A stretch of DNA of 55,288 nucleotides from Bacteroidales bacterium. GTDB taxonomy: Bacteria > Bacteroidota > Bacteroidia > Bacteroidales > FEN-979. Each line of letters opens with the position of its first letter. Position 1 is the first letter of the stretch. The position numbers and the translations under genes were made by a program. This document shows, piece after piece, positions 32,755 to 40,745 of the stretch. The stretch spans positions 1 through 55,288 of the forward strand of contig JADGPR010000012.1 of NCBI GenBank assembly GCA_017882335.1. The letters are read 5' to 3'. The notes beneath the pieces are model-generated. The model ran no database searches and had not been told where the DNA came from. It saw only the letters and a program-made list of their open reading frames with translations.

Positions 32755-34020
32755 GGGAACATTTGAAATTTTGTTCAAATTCAGCCTCCTGAGTTTGGGC
32801 GCCCATTTGGCAGTGACACCGACGATCCCCAGCGTCATCATTCCTCCAAAAATTACCGAAGGGATCAATCCCATCAGTTTTGCCGCCACTCCTGATTCGA
32901 AGGAGCCAATTTCATTGGAAGATCCGATAAAAATGCTGTTCACTGAAGCAACCCTTCCCCGCATTTCATCGGGTGTGACCAGCTGCATCGTCGCCGAGCG
33001 TATCACTACGCTGATGTTATCGAACATCCCGCTCAGCGCCAATAACCCCATGGAGAGAAAAAAGTTTGTTGAGAGGGCAAAACAAATGATGCTCAATCCA
33101 AACCCGGCTACCCCGATCATAAGTAATCGCCCGGCTCTTACAACGGGAGGACGATAAGCCAGGACGACCGACATCAGAACAGCCCCCACCATGGGTGCTG
33201 CGCGTAAGAGCCCCAATCCCTCAGGCCCCACTTTCAAAACCTCGGCAGCAAATACCGGCAACATGGCGACCGCACCTCCAAACAGCACCGCAAACATATC
33301 GAGTGCCATGGCGCCCAGCAATAACTGGTTGCTGAACACAAACCGGATTCCATTGGAGAGCCTTTGCATCAGGGTTTCTTTTTCGTCAATAGCAGGAACA
33401 GGCCGGCTACGGATAATTGACAATAAGACCACGGAAATCAGCATGGATATGATCACCGTTATATAGGCAACCTTGACCCCGAAAAAGCCATACACCAACC
33501 CGCCGATAGCAGGGCCGGTGATCGCAGCAATATGCCAGGTGGTGCTGTTCCAGGTAGAGGAATTTGTGTACAATGACCGGGGAACGACCTGTGCCATCAG
33601 TGCAATCGTGGCAGGATAAAGAAAAGCCCTCGCGATGCCTGAAATGGCAACACAAAGGTAGATGGGTAAAACTCCAAACTTCCCGATGATACCCGTCTTG
33701 TGATACGTAATCAGCAAAAGCAGCCCGCTTGCGAAAAGGAAGAGAAAGTCAAACCACAGAATGATCTTTTTCCGGTTAAACCGGTCGGCAATATGGCCCG
33801 CATAAAGCGCAACGGAGATGAAGGGAAGGGCTTCAGCCAACCCGATCAGCCCGAGTGAAAGCGGATCGTGTGTCAGTTCATATACCTGCCAGCCAACGAT
33901 GATGCTTTGCATCTGGGCAGCAATGGTCATAAAAAAACGGAAAGAAAGAAACAACCGGAAGTCTTTCAGCTTCAAAACTGCTAACGCATCATGTTTTCCT
34001 GTAAGTTCTTCCGTTTTCAT
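32722..34020 (-). CDS. MFS transporter (EntS/DHA3-like exporter)
   Basis: A 432-residue membrane protein with about 12 hydrophobic segments. It is of the drug/siderophore exporter type: opening LKLKDFRLFLSFRFFMTIAAQMQSI, then the loop 2-3 signature GHIADRFNRKKIILW between TM2 and TM3, as in EntS-like DHA3 members. Substrate unknown. The last residues, FDKLREHNGG, are encoded by the inverted repeat at 32712-32754, which also provides the stop codon. This suggests that the original end was replaced when the repeat landed. Divided from the upstream EF-G-like gene by its terminator, so it has its own promoter or depends on read-through. Confidence 0.85.
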   Translation of the reverse strand: MKTEELTGKHDALAVLKLKDFRLFLSFRFFMTIAAQMQSIIVGWQVYELTHDPLSLGLIGLAEALPFISVALYAGHIADRFNRKKIILWFDFLFLFASGLLLLITYHKTGIIGKFGVLPIYLCVAISGIARAFLYPATIALMAQVVPRSLYTNSSTWNSTTWHIAAITGPAIGGLVYGFFGVKVAYITVIISMLISVVLLSIIRSRPVPAIDEKETLMQRLSNGIRFVFSNQLLLGAMALDMFAVLFGGAVAMLPVFAAEVLKVGPEGLGLLRAAPMVGAVLMSVVLAYRPPVVRAGRLLMIGVAGFGLSIICFALSTNFFLSMGLLALSGMFDNISVVIRSATMQLVTPDEMRGRVASVNSIFIGSSNEIGSFESGVAAKLMGLIPSVIFGGMMTLGIVGVTAKWAPKLRRLNLNKISNVPFDKLREHNGG

Positions 34021-34054
34021 TGTTCCCCGATGCTGTTATCCTGTTCAGATGGGA

Positions 34055-34083
34055 TAAAAAAACCCGGTCAAATTGCCGGGTTT
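34055..34083 (-). terminator. Intrinsic terminator of the EF-G-like gene
   Basis: On the minus strand AAACCCGG, loop CAATTTGA, CCGGGTTT, then TTTTTATC. Eight-bp stem 23 bp beyond the stop at 34106. Confidence 0.85.
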
Positions 34084-34105
34084 GACATTGTCAAAAAGGT
34101 AAAGA

Positions 34106-36244
34106 TTATTCTTCGTCTTTCTCCTGTTCTTCATAAGTTTTAAGCAGCTTATCCTGAACGTCACCCGGTACCTGGGTATATTCGCCGAATTTCATGTTGT
34201 AGGTCGCCCGCCCGCTGGTAAGCGAACTCAAAGCGGTAGAATAACGGTTCAATTCGGCAAGCGGTACCTTCGCCAGGATCTTCTGGTAAGTTCCTTCGCT
34301 GTCCATCCCCATGATGATGGCACGGCGGCCCTGGAGATCGGTCATGACATCACCCATTTTCTCTTCCGGCACAATGACTTCAATATCATAGATGGGTTCG
34401 AGGATCTTCGGTCCGGCATTTTTGAAAGCTTCCTTAAATGCAGCACGGCCGGCAAGTTTAAAGGAGATTTCATTGGAGTCGACCGGGTGCATCTTACCAT
34501 CATAAACGCTGACGACGATATCGCGTGCATACGAACCCGTGAGGGGGCCTTCCTCGATCTTTTCCATAATCCCTTTCAGGATGGCCGGGATGAAACGTGC
34601 ATCAATGGCGCCACCCACGATACAGTTCTGCATCACCAGCTTTCCGCCCCAATCCAGTTCAATCACATCTTTCCCACGAATAGGGAATTCATTCTGGTCT
34701 TTCATCCCTTCCCGGAAAGGTTCGATCATCATATAGACTTCCCCGAACTGCCCCGCACCGCCTGATTGTTTCTTGTGACGGTACATTGATTTAGCCGGTT
34801 TGGTGATGGTCTCACGATAGGGGATCTTCGGCGCCATGAATTCGATGCCGATCTTTTCAATGTTCTCCAACTGCCATTTTGCAATGTTGAGATGAAGTTC
34901 TCCCTGTCCCATCAGGATCACCTGTTTGAGTTCTTTCGAATACAACAACACCAGGGTTGGATCCATCTTGTTCAATTCGCTTAGAAAACTGCCCAGTTTC
35001 TCATCATCACCCTGGTTTTTTGCTTTTACCGCTGCCCTGAATTTGGGTTCGGGATAAACCATGGGTTCAATGATAAGATCCGCATTCTTGGGAGAATTCA
35101 GGGTATTGTTCGTATAGGTGTTTTTCAGCCTGATGGTAGCGCCAATGTCTCCGGCAACCAGTTTTTCCACTTTGTCACGGTTTTTCCCGCTGATGACAAA
35201 CAGTTGCGAAAGCCGTTCCTTTGAACTGTGCCGGCTGGGGTTGATCATGTCCATTGCTTCGGTGATCTCACCGGCATAAACCTTGAAGAAAGAAACTTCC
35301 CCGAGATGCTGTTCAATAGTGGTTTTGAAAACAAAAGCAGAAGCAGGCTCCGATGGATTGCATTTCAGCTCTTTTCCGTCTTTTGTCTTGATGGCCGGCA
35401 TGGCTTCGGGAGAAGGCACACTGTTTACGATGAATTCCAGGAGCCGGCCTATGCCCATATCCTGCTTTGAACAAACACACATCACCGGGAAAATCGTACG
35501 GTGCATGATGCCTGTCCGGAGCGCTTTTGCGATTTCATCTTCGGTCAATGTCCCTTTTTCAAAGAAGACCTCCATCAGGGATTCATCCTTGGAGGCGAGT
35601 TCTTCGATCAGCGCATTGTGCATCCCTTCCGTCTTTGCTTTTTCTCCGTCAGGCACATCCGTGATCTCCGGTTTTCCTCCACCCTGTGGATATTTGTACA
35701 TCTTTTTTTTCAGGAGGTCGATGATGCTGTTGAATCCGGTACCTGCATTGACCGGGTATTGCATCAGCATAACATTTTTCCCGAACTGTTGGTGCAACTG
35801 GCGGATGGTTTCGTCAAAGTTGGCATGTTCCTGGTCGAGATGGTTAACCACGAAAACAACCGGTGTCTGGTTTTTAGTGGTATACCTCCAGGTGATTTCT
35901 GTTCCTACTTCCACGCCGTTCTGGGCATTGATAACCATCAGTGCCGTGTCGGCAACTTTAAGTGCAGCTACAACTTCCCCGATGAAATCGTCGAATCCCG
36001 GTGTATCAATGATATTAATTTTCCTGTTATCATACAATGTGCAAAGAACCGATGCAACAACTGAATTCTGGCGTTCGAGTTCAATCGGACGGTAGTCGGA
36101 AACCGTGTTTTTATCTTCCACACTGCCCCTGCGGTTGATCATGCCACCTTCAAAGAGCATCGCTTCACCCAAGGTTGTTTTTCCTGACTTTGAGCCTCCG
36201 ATGAGGGCAATGTTCCTGATCTCACTCGTTTGGAATACTTTCAT
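34106..36244 (-). CDS. EF-G-like translation GTPase (EF-G2/FusA2 type)
   Basis: A 712-residue GTPase with the five-domain layout of elongation factor G. P-loop GGSKSGKT at 16-23; switch II DTPGFDDF at 80-87; the NKxD site reads NHLDQE. Domain II follows at about 290-390, domain III contains MGQGELHLNIAKW, domain IV GAGQFGEVYMMIEPF and VVGGA-like CIVGGAIDARF, and domain V ends EGTYQKILAKVPLAEL. The catalytic His of switch II (DTPGH) is Phe84, and the Lys of NKxD is His. These changes mark EF-G paralogues such as T. thermophilus EF-G2, not the housekeeping FusA. The role is uncertain: ribosome rescue or regulation is possible. Own promoter (36297-36327) and own terminator (34055-34083). Confidence 0.9.
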   Translation of the reverse strand: MKVFQTSEIRNIALIGGSKSGKTTLGEAMLFEGGMINRRGSVEDKNTVSDYRPIELERQNSVVASVLCTLYDNRKINIIDTPGFDDFIGEVVAALKVADTALMVINAQNGVEVGTEITWRYTTKNQTPVVFVVNHLDQEHANFDETIRQLHQQFGKNVMLMQYPVNAGTGFNSIIDLLKKKMYKYPQGGGKPEITDVPDGEKAKTEGMHNALIEELASKDESLMEVFFEKGTLTEDEIAKALRTGIMHRTIFPVMCVCSKQDMGIGRLLEFIVNSVPSPEAMPAIKTKDGKELKCNPSEPASAFVFKTTIEQHLGEVSFFKVYAGEITEAMDMINPSRHSSKERLSQLFVISGKNRDKVEKLVAGDIGATIRLKNTYTNNTLNSPKNADLIIEPMVYPEPKFRAAVKAKNQGDDEKLGSFLSELNKMDPTLVLLYSKELKQVILMGQGELHLNIAKWQLENIEKIGIEFMAPKIPYRETITKPAKSMYRHKKQSGGAGQFGEVYMMIEPFREGMKDQNEFPIRGKDVIELDWGGKLVMQNCIVGGAIDARFIPAILKGIMEKIEEGPLTGSYARDIVVSVYDGKMHPVDSNEISFKLAGRAAFKEAFKNAGPKILEPIYDIEVIVPEEKMGDVMTDLQGRRAIIMGMDSEGTYQKILAKVPLAELNRYSTALSSLTSGRATYNMKFGEYTQVPGDVQDKLLKTYEEQEKDEE

Positions 36245-36296
36245 TTTCTAAAGTTTCTTATTTTTATTTGGAAGTAGGATTGTTTGAAAAGGGCTT

Positions 36297-36327
36297 CAAA
36301 GGTAAATAATGCCAGTTAATTATCAAA
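36297..36327 (-). promoter_or_regulatory. Promoter of the EF-G-like gene
   Basis: Minus strand: TTTG (36324-36327), exactly 19 bp, TACCTTTG (36297-36304). Full match to TTTG-N19-TAnnTTTG, 53 bp before the ATG at 36244. Confidence 0.8.
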
Positions 36328-36353
36328 ACTTTTAGGGTTTAACGGTCACAAAG

Positions 36354-37325
36354 TCATTTTGCCATCTTCTTGGTGATCTCCATCCACTTTTCTGCTCCCA
36401 TTTTCGACCCGATCACCTCGATAACATGGCCTGCCAGCAGCGCACCCATCTCCCCACATTTTTGGAGAGAAAGGTCCAAGGATTGTCCGTAAAGGAATCC
36501 GGAGGCATAAAGATCGCCGGCGCCTGTAGTATCAACCGGGGTTACGGCAATAACACCTATTTCAACAACTTCTCGTCCGCTTTTTATCAACGACCCTTTT
36601 GAACCGGTTTTCACCACGGCGATCCGGGCCATCCCGGCGATCTCATCCAGTGCTTCCCTGGGTTCTTTACCTGTAAAGGCCTTGGCCTCTTCTTCATTGG
36701 CAAAAACAATATCCACATACTTCGCCACAATCTCCCTGAGGAAATCCAGGTTGGCTTCTACGACATTATAACTCGCCAGGTCAAGTGAAACGGTTAATCC
36801 GTTTTCTTTTGCCAGGGATACTGCAGATCTTACGAGATCATGATTCTGGACCAGATATCCTTCGATGTGAAGGTAATCGTATTGTTTAAAATTAAATGCC
36901 GTCAGGTGATCTGCTGCGAGTTCGATGGCAGCTCCAAGAAATGTGGCGAAGGTGCGTTCCGAGTCGGGCGTCACCAGTGCAATGGCACGGCCGGTTTCCT
37001 GCAGGCTATGGATCATATGCGGTTCCACTCCGGCATTGATCATATCCTTGACAAACGACCCGCCCAGTTCATCCTCCCCGATCACACCAATGTACCCGGT
37101 AGGAACACCAAGCATGGCCAATCCATGAATCGTGTTGGCGGCGGAACCTCCGGCAGAAAAACTTTTCGGATGTTTATCAAACTTCTCCAGAACGGCCTGG
37201 CTCCTTAGCGCATCTACCAGCTGCATGCTGCCTTTGGGAAGCTCAAGATGGTTAAGAAATTGATCGTCTTCAAGCCGGATCATGATATCTACCAGGGCAT
37301 TGCCCATTCCAAGGATCTTTTTCAT
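36354..37325 (-). CDS. PfkB-family carbohydrate kinase, probable adenosine kinase
   Basis: A 323-residue ribokinase-fold enzyme, ATP + nucleoside (or sugar) to phosphate ester + ADP. PfkB signature 1 is visible as SAGGSAANTIHGLAMLG, and signature 2 with the catalytic Asp as DTTGAGDLYASGFLYG. The opening ILGMGNALVDIMIRLEDD and SERTFATFLGAA are typical for the adenosine-kinase-like branch annotated in Bacteroidota (SxRTMxTxLGAA). Full length. Role: purine salvage, adenosine to AMP; other nucleosides or sugars are possible. A TACCTTTG box lies at 37349-37356 on the minus strand, 23 bp upstream of the ATG. Confidence 0.85.
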   Translation of the reverse strand: MKKILGMGNALVDIMIRLEDDQFLNHLELPKGSMQLVDALRSQAVLEKFDKHPKSFSAGGSAANTIHGLAMLGVPTGYIGVIGEDELGGSFVKDMINAGVEPHMIHSLQETGRAIALVTPDSERTFATFLGAAIELAADHLTAFNFKQYDYLHIEGYLVQNHDLVRSAVSLAKENGLTVSLDLASYNVVEANLDFLREIVAKYVDIVFANEEEAKAFTGKEPREALDEIAGMARIAVVKTGSKGSLIKSGREVVEIGVIAVTPVDTTGAGDLYASGFLYGQSLDLSLQKCGEMGALLAGHVIEVIGSKMGAEKWMEITKKMAK

Positions 37326-37348
37326 ACTTGTCTTTATCTAAAGGAAGG

Positions 37349-37356
37349 CAAAGGTA
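37349..37356 (-). promoter_or_regulatory. -7 box of the PfkB kinase gene
   Basis: Minus strand TACCTTTG, 23 bp upstream of the ATG at 37325. No clear -33 element. Confidence 0.45.
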
Positions 37357-37393
37357 TTAAAATAATTCAGGAGTCCCGGATGCAGAAAATAGA

Positions 37394-37434
37394 GACAATT
37401 GTCTTGACAACACGGACAAATTTCCGTATCTTTG
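37394..37434 (+). promoter_or_regulatory. Promoter and nested palindromes of the Xre-RES module
   Basis: CTTG (37403-37406), 20 bp, TATCTTTG (37427-37434), 17 bp before the antitoxin ATG. Palindromes overlap it: GACAATTGTC (37394-37403), TTGTC/GACAA (37399-37410) and CGGA/TCCG (37413-37426). These are likely operator half-sites of the Xre-type antitoxin. Confidence 0.65.
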
Positions 37435-37451
37435 TGAAAAATTCCTGAAAA

Positions 37452-37880
37452 ATGGCTGTTAAAACGAAACCTAAATCTGTTCTACGGGCCTATGAAAAAC
37501 ATTTGGACGACCGCTTCTGGATGGTGGAAGAGGCTGCTGCCGGGGTCCCGGCATCTGCAGTCTTTGACCTGATGGGTATGACCCACCTCAGTAAATCATT
37601 TTTCGCAGGGATGCTGAATCTTTCCACGAAGACACTCGACCGTTACCGGGTGGGCGGGAAGCAGCTCAACCCCTCTTCCGGAGAGATGATCCTGAAACTG
37701 TATTCCCTGGTGAGAAAAGGTGAAGAAATTTTCGGCAATGCGGATGAATTCGGGAAATGGATCGAAAAACCCGCTTACGGGCTTGGCTTCAAGGTTCCGA
37801 AGGAATTGATGAAATCAACGGCAGGGGTCGATCTCGTCATGGAGGAATTGATACGGATCGAATACGGTGACCTTGCCTGA
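37452..37880 (+). CDS. Xre/MbcA/ParS-type antitoxin (DUF2384)
   Basis: A 142-residue antitoxin. The N-terminal Xre-like helix-turn-helix part includes LMGMTHLSKSFFAGMLNLSTKTLDRYR (about 38-64), and the C-terminal DUF2384 toxin-binding domain includes LKLYSLVRKGEEIFGNADEFGKWIEKPAYGLG (about 78-110), with the usual 'W-L/I-x-x-P-x-x-x-L-G'. The gene stops 2 bp before the RES toxin start. By homology the antitoxin blocks the toxin's active site and represses the operon; candidate operator palindromes lie at 37394-37426. Confidence 0.9.
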   Translation: MAVKTKPKSVLRAYEKHLDDRFWMVEEAAAGVPASAVFDLMGMTHLSKSFFAGMLNLSTKTLDRYRVGGKQLNPSSGEMILKLYSLVRKGEEIFGNADEFGKWIEKPAYGLGFKVPKELMKSTAGVDLVMEELIRIEYGDLA

Positions 37881-37882
37881 GT

Positions 37883-38338
37883 ATGATTATTTACAGGATC
37901 TCTTCAAACCGCTATGCGGATAAGCTTCAGGCCTCCGGGATAGCCTCCCGCTGGAACCTTGATAAGCAATATGTTTTGTACACATCGGAATCACGGGCGC
38001 TTGCCTGTCTTGAAAATGTTGTACACCGTTCAATGGCAACATTACTGGGATTGTTTAAAACCCAGGTCATCCTAATCCCGGATTCCATAAAAATTGAAAT
38101 CGTCAAAGAAAAGCACCTGCCTCCAAGGTGGAACAGAAATGAACGATTTTCCGTATGCAAAAACCTTGGATCGGCGTGGTATGTTTCTAAGAATACTGCC
38201 GCCATGAGGGTTCCTTCTTCCCTGATCCCGAAGGAACACAATTACATCATTTCCACCATTCACCCGGATTACAATCAGGTCAAACTTCTTGATGTGGAGG
38301 ATTTTTATTTTGATCCAAGGATCAAGATGGCAGAATAA
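37883..38338 (+). CDS. RES-domain toxin (NAD+ phosphorylase type)
   Basis: A 151-residue RES-domain protein. The three family residues are visible: Arg in MIIYRISSNRYA, Glu in SRALACLENVVH, and Ser in AMRVPSSLIPKEHNYIISTIHPDY. The last motif is the most typical. Characterised RES toxins split NAD+ with phosphate and so arrest growth; that this one does so is inference from the family. Partner of the Xre/DUF2384 antitoxin 2 bp upstream. Confidence 0.9.
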   Translation: MIIYRISSNRYADKLQASGIASRWNLDKQYVLYTSESRALACLENVVHRSMATLLGLFKTQVILIPDSIKIEIVKEKHLPPRWNRNERFSVCKNLGSAWYVSKNTAAMRVPSSLIPKEHNYIISTIHPDYNQVKLLDVEDFYFDPRIKMAE

Positions 38339-38406
38339 TTGCGTCATAAAGTACTAAATCCTTCTTTTTATCGTATTTATCAAGATTGATTCTAATTTAT
38401 ACGAAT

Positions 38407-39351
38407 GTGAAAAATGTCATCGTAAACATTCTTTTTTTATTTTTGCTCCTTTCAACCGGATGCACCCAAAACACCACGAAAAAAATGGAATTCAAGAAAC
38501 TCACCCCTGAAGAAGAACGGGTTATTGTTTACAAAGGAACCGAGGCCCCGTTTACCGGAAAATACGAAGCTTTCAACGGGAAAGGAGTCTATGTCTGCAA
38601 ACGCTGCGATAATCCCCTGTACCTTTCCGAAGATAAATTCGATGCCAAATGCGGCTGGCCCAGTTTCGATGATGAGATTTCCGGCGCTGTGAAGCGTGTG
38701 CCGGATGCAGATGGTATGCGGACAGAAATCGAATGTGCAAAATGCGGCGCCCACCTTGGCCATGTTTTTTCAGGAGAAAAATTTACCCCGAAAAACACAC
38801 GCCATTGCGTGAATTCCATATCACTTGATTTTAAACCTGCGGAACTGGCAGCAAAAACAGAGCCGGGTAAAACCGATACGGCCATCTTTGCCGGCGGCTG
38901 TTTCTGGGGAGTTGAATATTATATGAAGAAATCAAAAGGCGTGAAATCGGTGACTTCGGGATATACCGGCGGACACAAGGATCATCCTACTTATGAGGAA
39001 GTTTGTTCCGGTAAAACCGGGCACTATGAAGCAGTTGAAGTTGTTTATGATCCCGCACAAACAAATTACGAAACCGTTGCAAGGTTATTCTTTGAGATTC
39101 ATGATCCGACCGAATGGAATCACCAGGGCCCTGATTTCGGTGAACAATACCGATCTGCCATATTTTACAGGAATGAAGACCAGAAACAGATCATCGGAAA
39201 ATTGATAAAACTGCTGAAGGACAAGGGATTTAAAGTCGTCACGGAAGTGAAAAGAGCCTCCGTTTTCTGGAAAGCAGAAAATTATCATCAGGATTACTAC
39301 GAACACAAAGGTACATTGCCCTATTGCCATGGCTATGTGAAGCGGTTTTAA
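38407..39351 (+). CDS. msrBA: Bifunctional methionine sulfoxide reductase MsrB-MsrA, lipoprotein
   Basis: A 314-residue fusion that reduces both R- and S-methionine sulfoxide. I choose the GTG at 38407 (KNVIVNILFLFLLLSTGC), which starts a compact lipoprotein signal; a TTG at 38386 adds seven residues. The lipobox STGC means the enzyme is membrane-anchored in the periplasm. MsrB comes first: zinc Cys pairs CKRC and CAKC, CGWPSF, and catalytic Cys in RHCVNSISLDF. MsrA follows, with its catalytic Cys in IFAGGCFWGVE and the motif GHYEAVEVVYDP. The MsrB-MsrA order is the reverse of the more common MsrA-MsrB fusion. Role: repair of oxidised envelope proteins. Confidence 0.9.
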   Translation: MKNVIVNILFLFLLLSTGCTQNTTKKMEFKKLTPEEERVIVYKGTEAPFTGKYEAFNGKGVYVCKRCDNPLYLSEDKFDAKCGWPSFDDEISGAVKRVPDADGMRTEIECAKCGAHLGHVFSGEKFTPKNTRHCVNSISLDFKPAELAAKTEPGKTDTAIFAGGCFWGVEYYMKKSKGVKSVTSGYTGGHKDHPTYEEVCSGKTGHYEAVEVVYDPAQTNYETVARLFFEIHDPTEWNHQGPDFGEQYRSAIFYRNEDQKQIIGKLIKLLKDKGFKVVTEVKRASVFWKAENYHQDYYEHKGTLPYCHGYVKRF

Positions 39352-39438
39352 TATAGAAAACGGATGAAAACCTGCCTTCCGGCTAAGATTTCATCCGTGT
39401 CCTTTATCGATATTTATGAATCAGTTTCCTTCTCTTTT

Positions 39439-40572
39439 TTATTTATCCAGGATCACTTTCTTGGTGAGTGTTCCGGTTTCCGATGTTACGCGAACAAAAT
39501 AATATCCTCCTGGATAAGAGGAAAGATCAAGGTTGTATCGTTGACCCGAACTAATCACGTTCGAGAAAATCGTTCTGCCGGTAATGTCCATCACCGTCAG
39601 ATCATCAACCTTTCCTGATAACTCACCGGGAATAATGGTAAGGAGTCCCTTCGTAGGATTGGGATAAACAAGAAGCGTGTTAACACTGTTTTCAGCCACG
39701 CCTGTTGTTCCATCCTGTGAAACCGTCACATGTTGGGGTGTTAACCCAGAAACCGTAACGGTAATGATTGCCGTACGTGGAGGTCCTGAAGCATTATCGG
39801 AATAGGTGGCCGTAATGGTTCCGTTTCCCGTTCCCGAAGAAGTAACGGTACACCAGCCTGAATTACTTACTGCTACCCAGTCGGTATTTGAAGTTACGGT
39901 AAAATCAGTCGTTCCGGCCGGCATGGTGACATTCTGGTTGGGTGGAGTGACTGCAAGTTGTGGCGTTTCTCCCGCCTGTGTCACTGTAACCACATGAGGA
40001 GATATGCCGCTAACAGAAACGGTAATCGATGCCACACGCTGGTTAACGGTCGGATTACTTACGTAGGTTGCAGTGATCGTCCCGTTTCCGGTTCCCGAAG
40101 GAGTTACGGAACACCAGGAAGCAGGCGTAGATGCTGTCCAGCTGGAGTTTGATGTCACGTTAAAATCAGTAGTTCCTGCCACAGATGTAACATTCTGGTT
40201 GGAAGGTGTTACATTCAACGTCGGAGTACTACCTGTAACGGTGAACGAGGCCACCATCGAAGGGTGATGCATGCAGTAATAGGTATAGGTTCCTGTCACG
40301 GTTGCATGGTATTCATAAACCGTATTGCCTGCATCAATCGGCTGATCCCAAGTAAGGGCTCCTCCAGGAACTGATGTTGAAGTTGTGGTATGCGTACCAC
40401 TTACCCACTCCCACCGGATTGTATCACCGGAGATTACATTGGGAAGAGAAGAAGGTGTGAACTGAAAGTTCGCAACCGATACAACCCATTTTGTGGAAAA
40501 TCCACTGAGACTGAAAATCATGACGAGTAAAGCAATCAAGGAACCCGTCATGTATGATGTATTTGTTTTCAT
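39439..40572 (-). CDS. Secreted cupredoxin-BACON-BACON T9SS protein
   Basis: A 377-residue secreted protein. After the signal peptide, about 28-120 is a plastocyanin-like blue-copper domain: FQFTPSSLPNVISGDTIRWEW, ligand His in SGTHTTTST, and YYCMHHPSM with Cys, His and Met ligands. About 125-210 and 211-295 are two BACON domains (LNVTPSNQNVTSVAGTTDF and LAVTPPNQNVTMPAGTTDF, each with SSWTAS/TDWVAV and ending VTVTQAG/VTVSQDG). From about 300 a T9SS type A domain ends the protein (LLVYPNPTKGLLTII ... SYPGGYYFVRV). The cupredoxin is followed by glycan- or mucin-binding-type modules, so a surface electron-transfer or copper-binding role is possible. Confidence 0.9.
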   Translation of the reverse strand: MKTNTSYMTGSLIALLVMIFSLSGFSTKWVVSVANFQFTPSSLPNVISGDTIRWEWVSGTHTTTSTSVPGGALTWDQPIDAGNTVYEYHATVTGTYTYYCMHHPSMVASFTVTGSTPTLNVTPSNQNVTSVAGTTDFNVTSNSSWTASTPASWCSVTPSGTGNGTITATYVSNPTVNQRVASITVSVSGISPHVVTVTQAGETPQLAVTPPNQNVTMPAGTTDFTVTSNTDWVAVSNSGWCTVTSSGTGNGTITATYSDNASGPPRTAIITVTVSGLTPQHVTVSQDGTTGVAENSVNTLLVYPNPTKGLLTIIPGELSGKVDDLTVMDITGRTIFSNVISSGQRYNLDLSSYPGGYYFVRVTSETGTLTKKVILDK

Positions 40573-40619
40573 GTGTATTTGTATCTTTATAAATAATTTT
40601 TATTTAGTCTAATTCTATG

Positions 40620-40650
40620 CAAATATATGACAACAAACAAAAAAGTCAAG
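40620..40650 (-). promoter_or_regulatory. Promoter of the cupredoxin-BACON gene
   Basis: Minus strand: CTTG (40647-40650), 19 bp, TATATTTG (40620-40627), 47 bp before the ATG at 40572. Confidence 0.6.
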
Positions 40651-40745
40651 CATTTTGTTAAAATTATTTTTTTGAAAGGATTGATTCAGAAAGAATAACC
40701 GGCAAGGAATAGCCGGAATGGCAGAATTGGTCTGTGTTTTAAGAA

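Noticed and set aside
35283-36095. 270-codon frame opposite the EF-G-like gene
   Set aside because: Shadow of the GTPase gene; Ser/Phe-rich translation without any domain.
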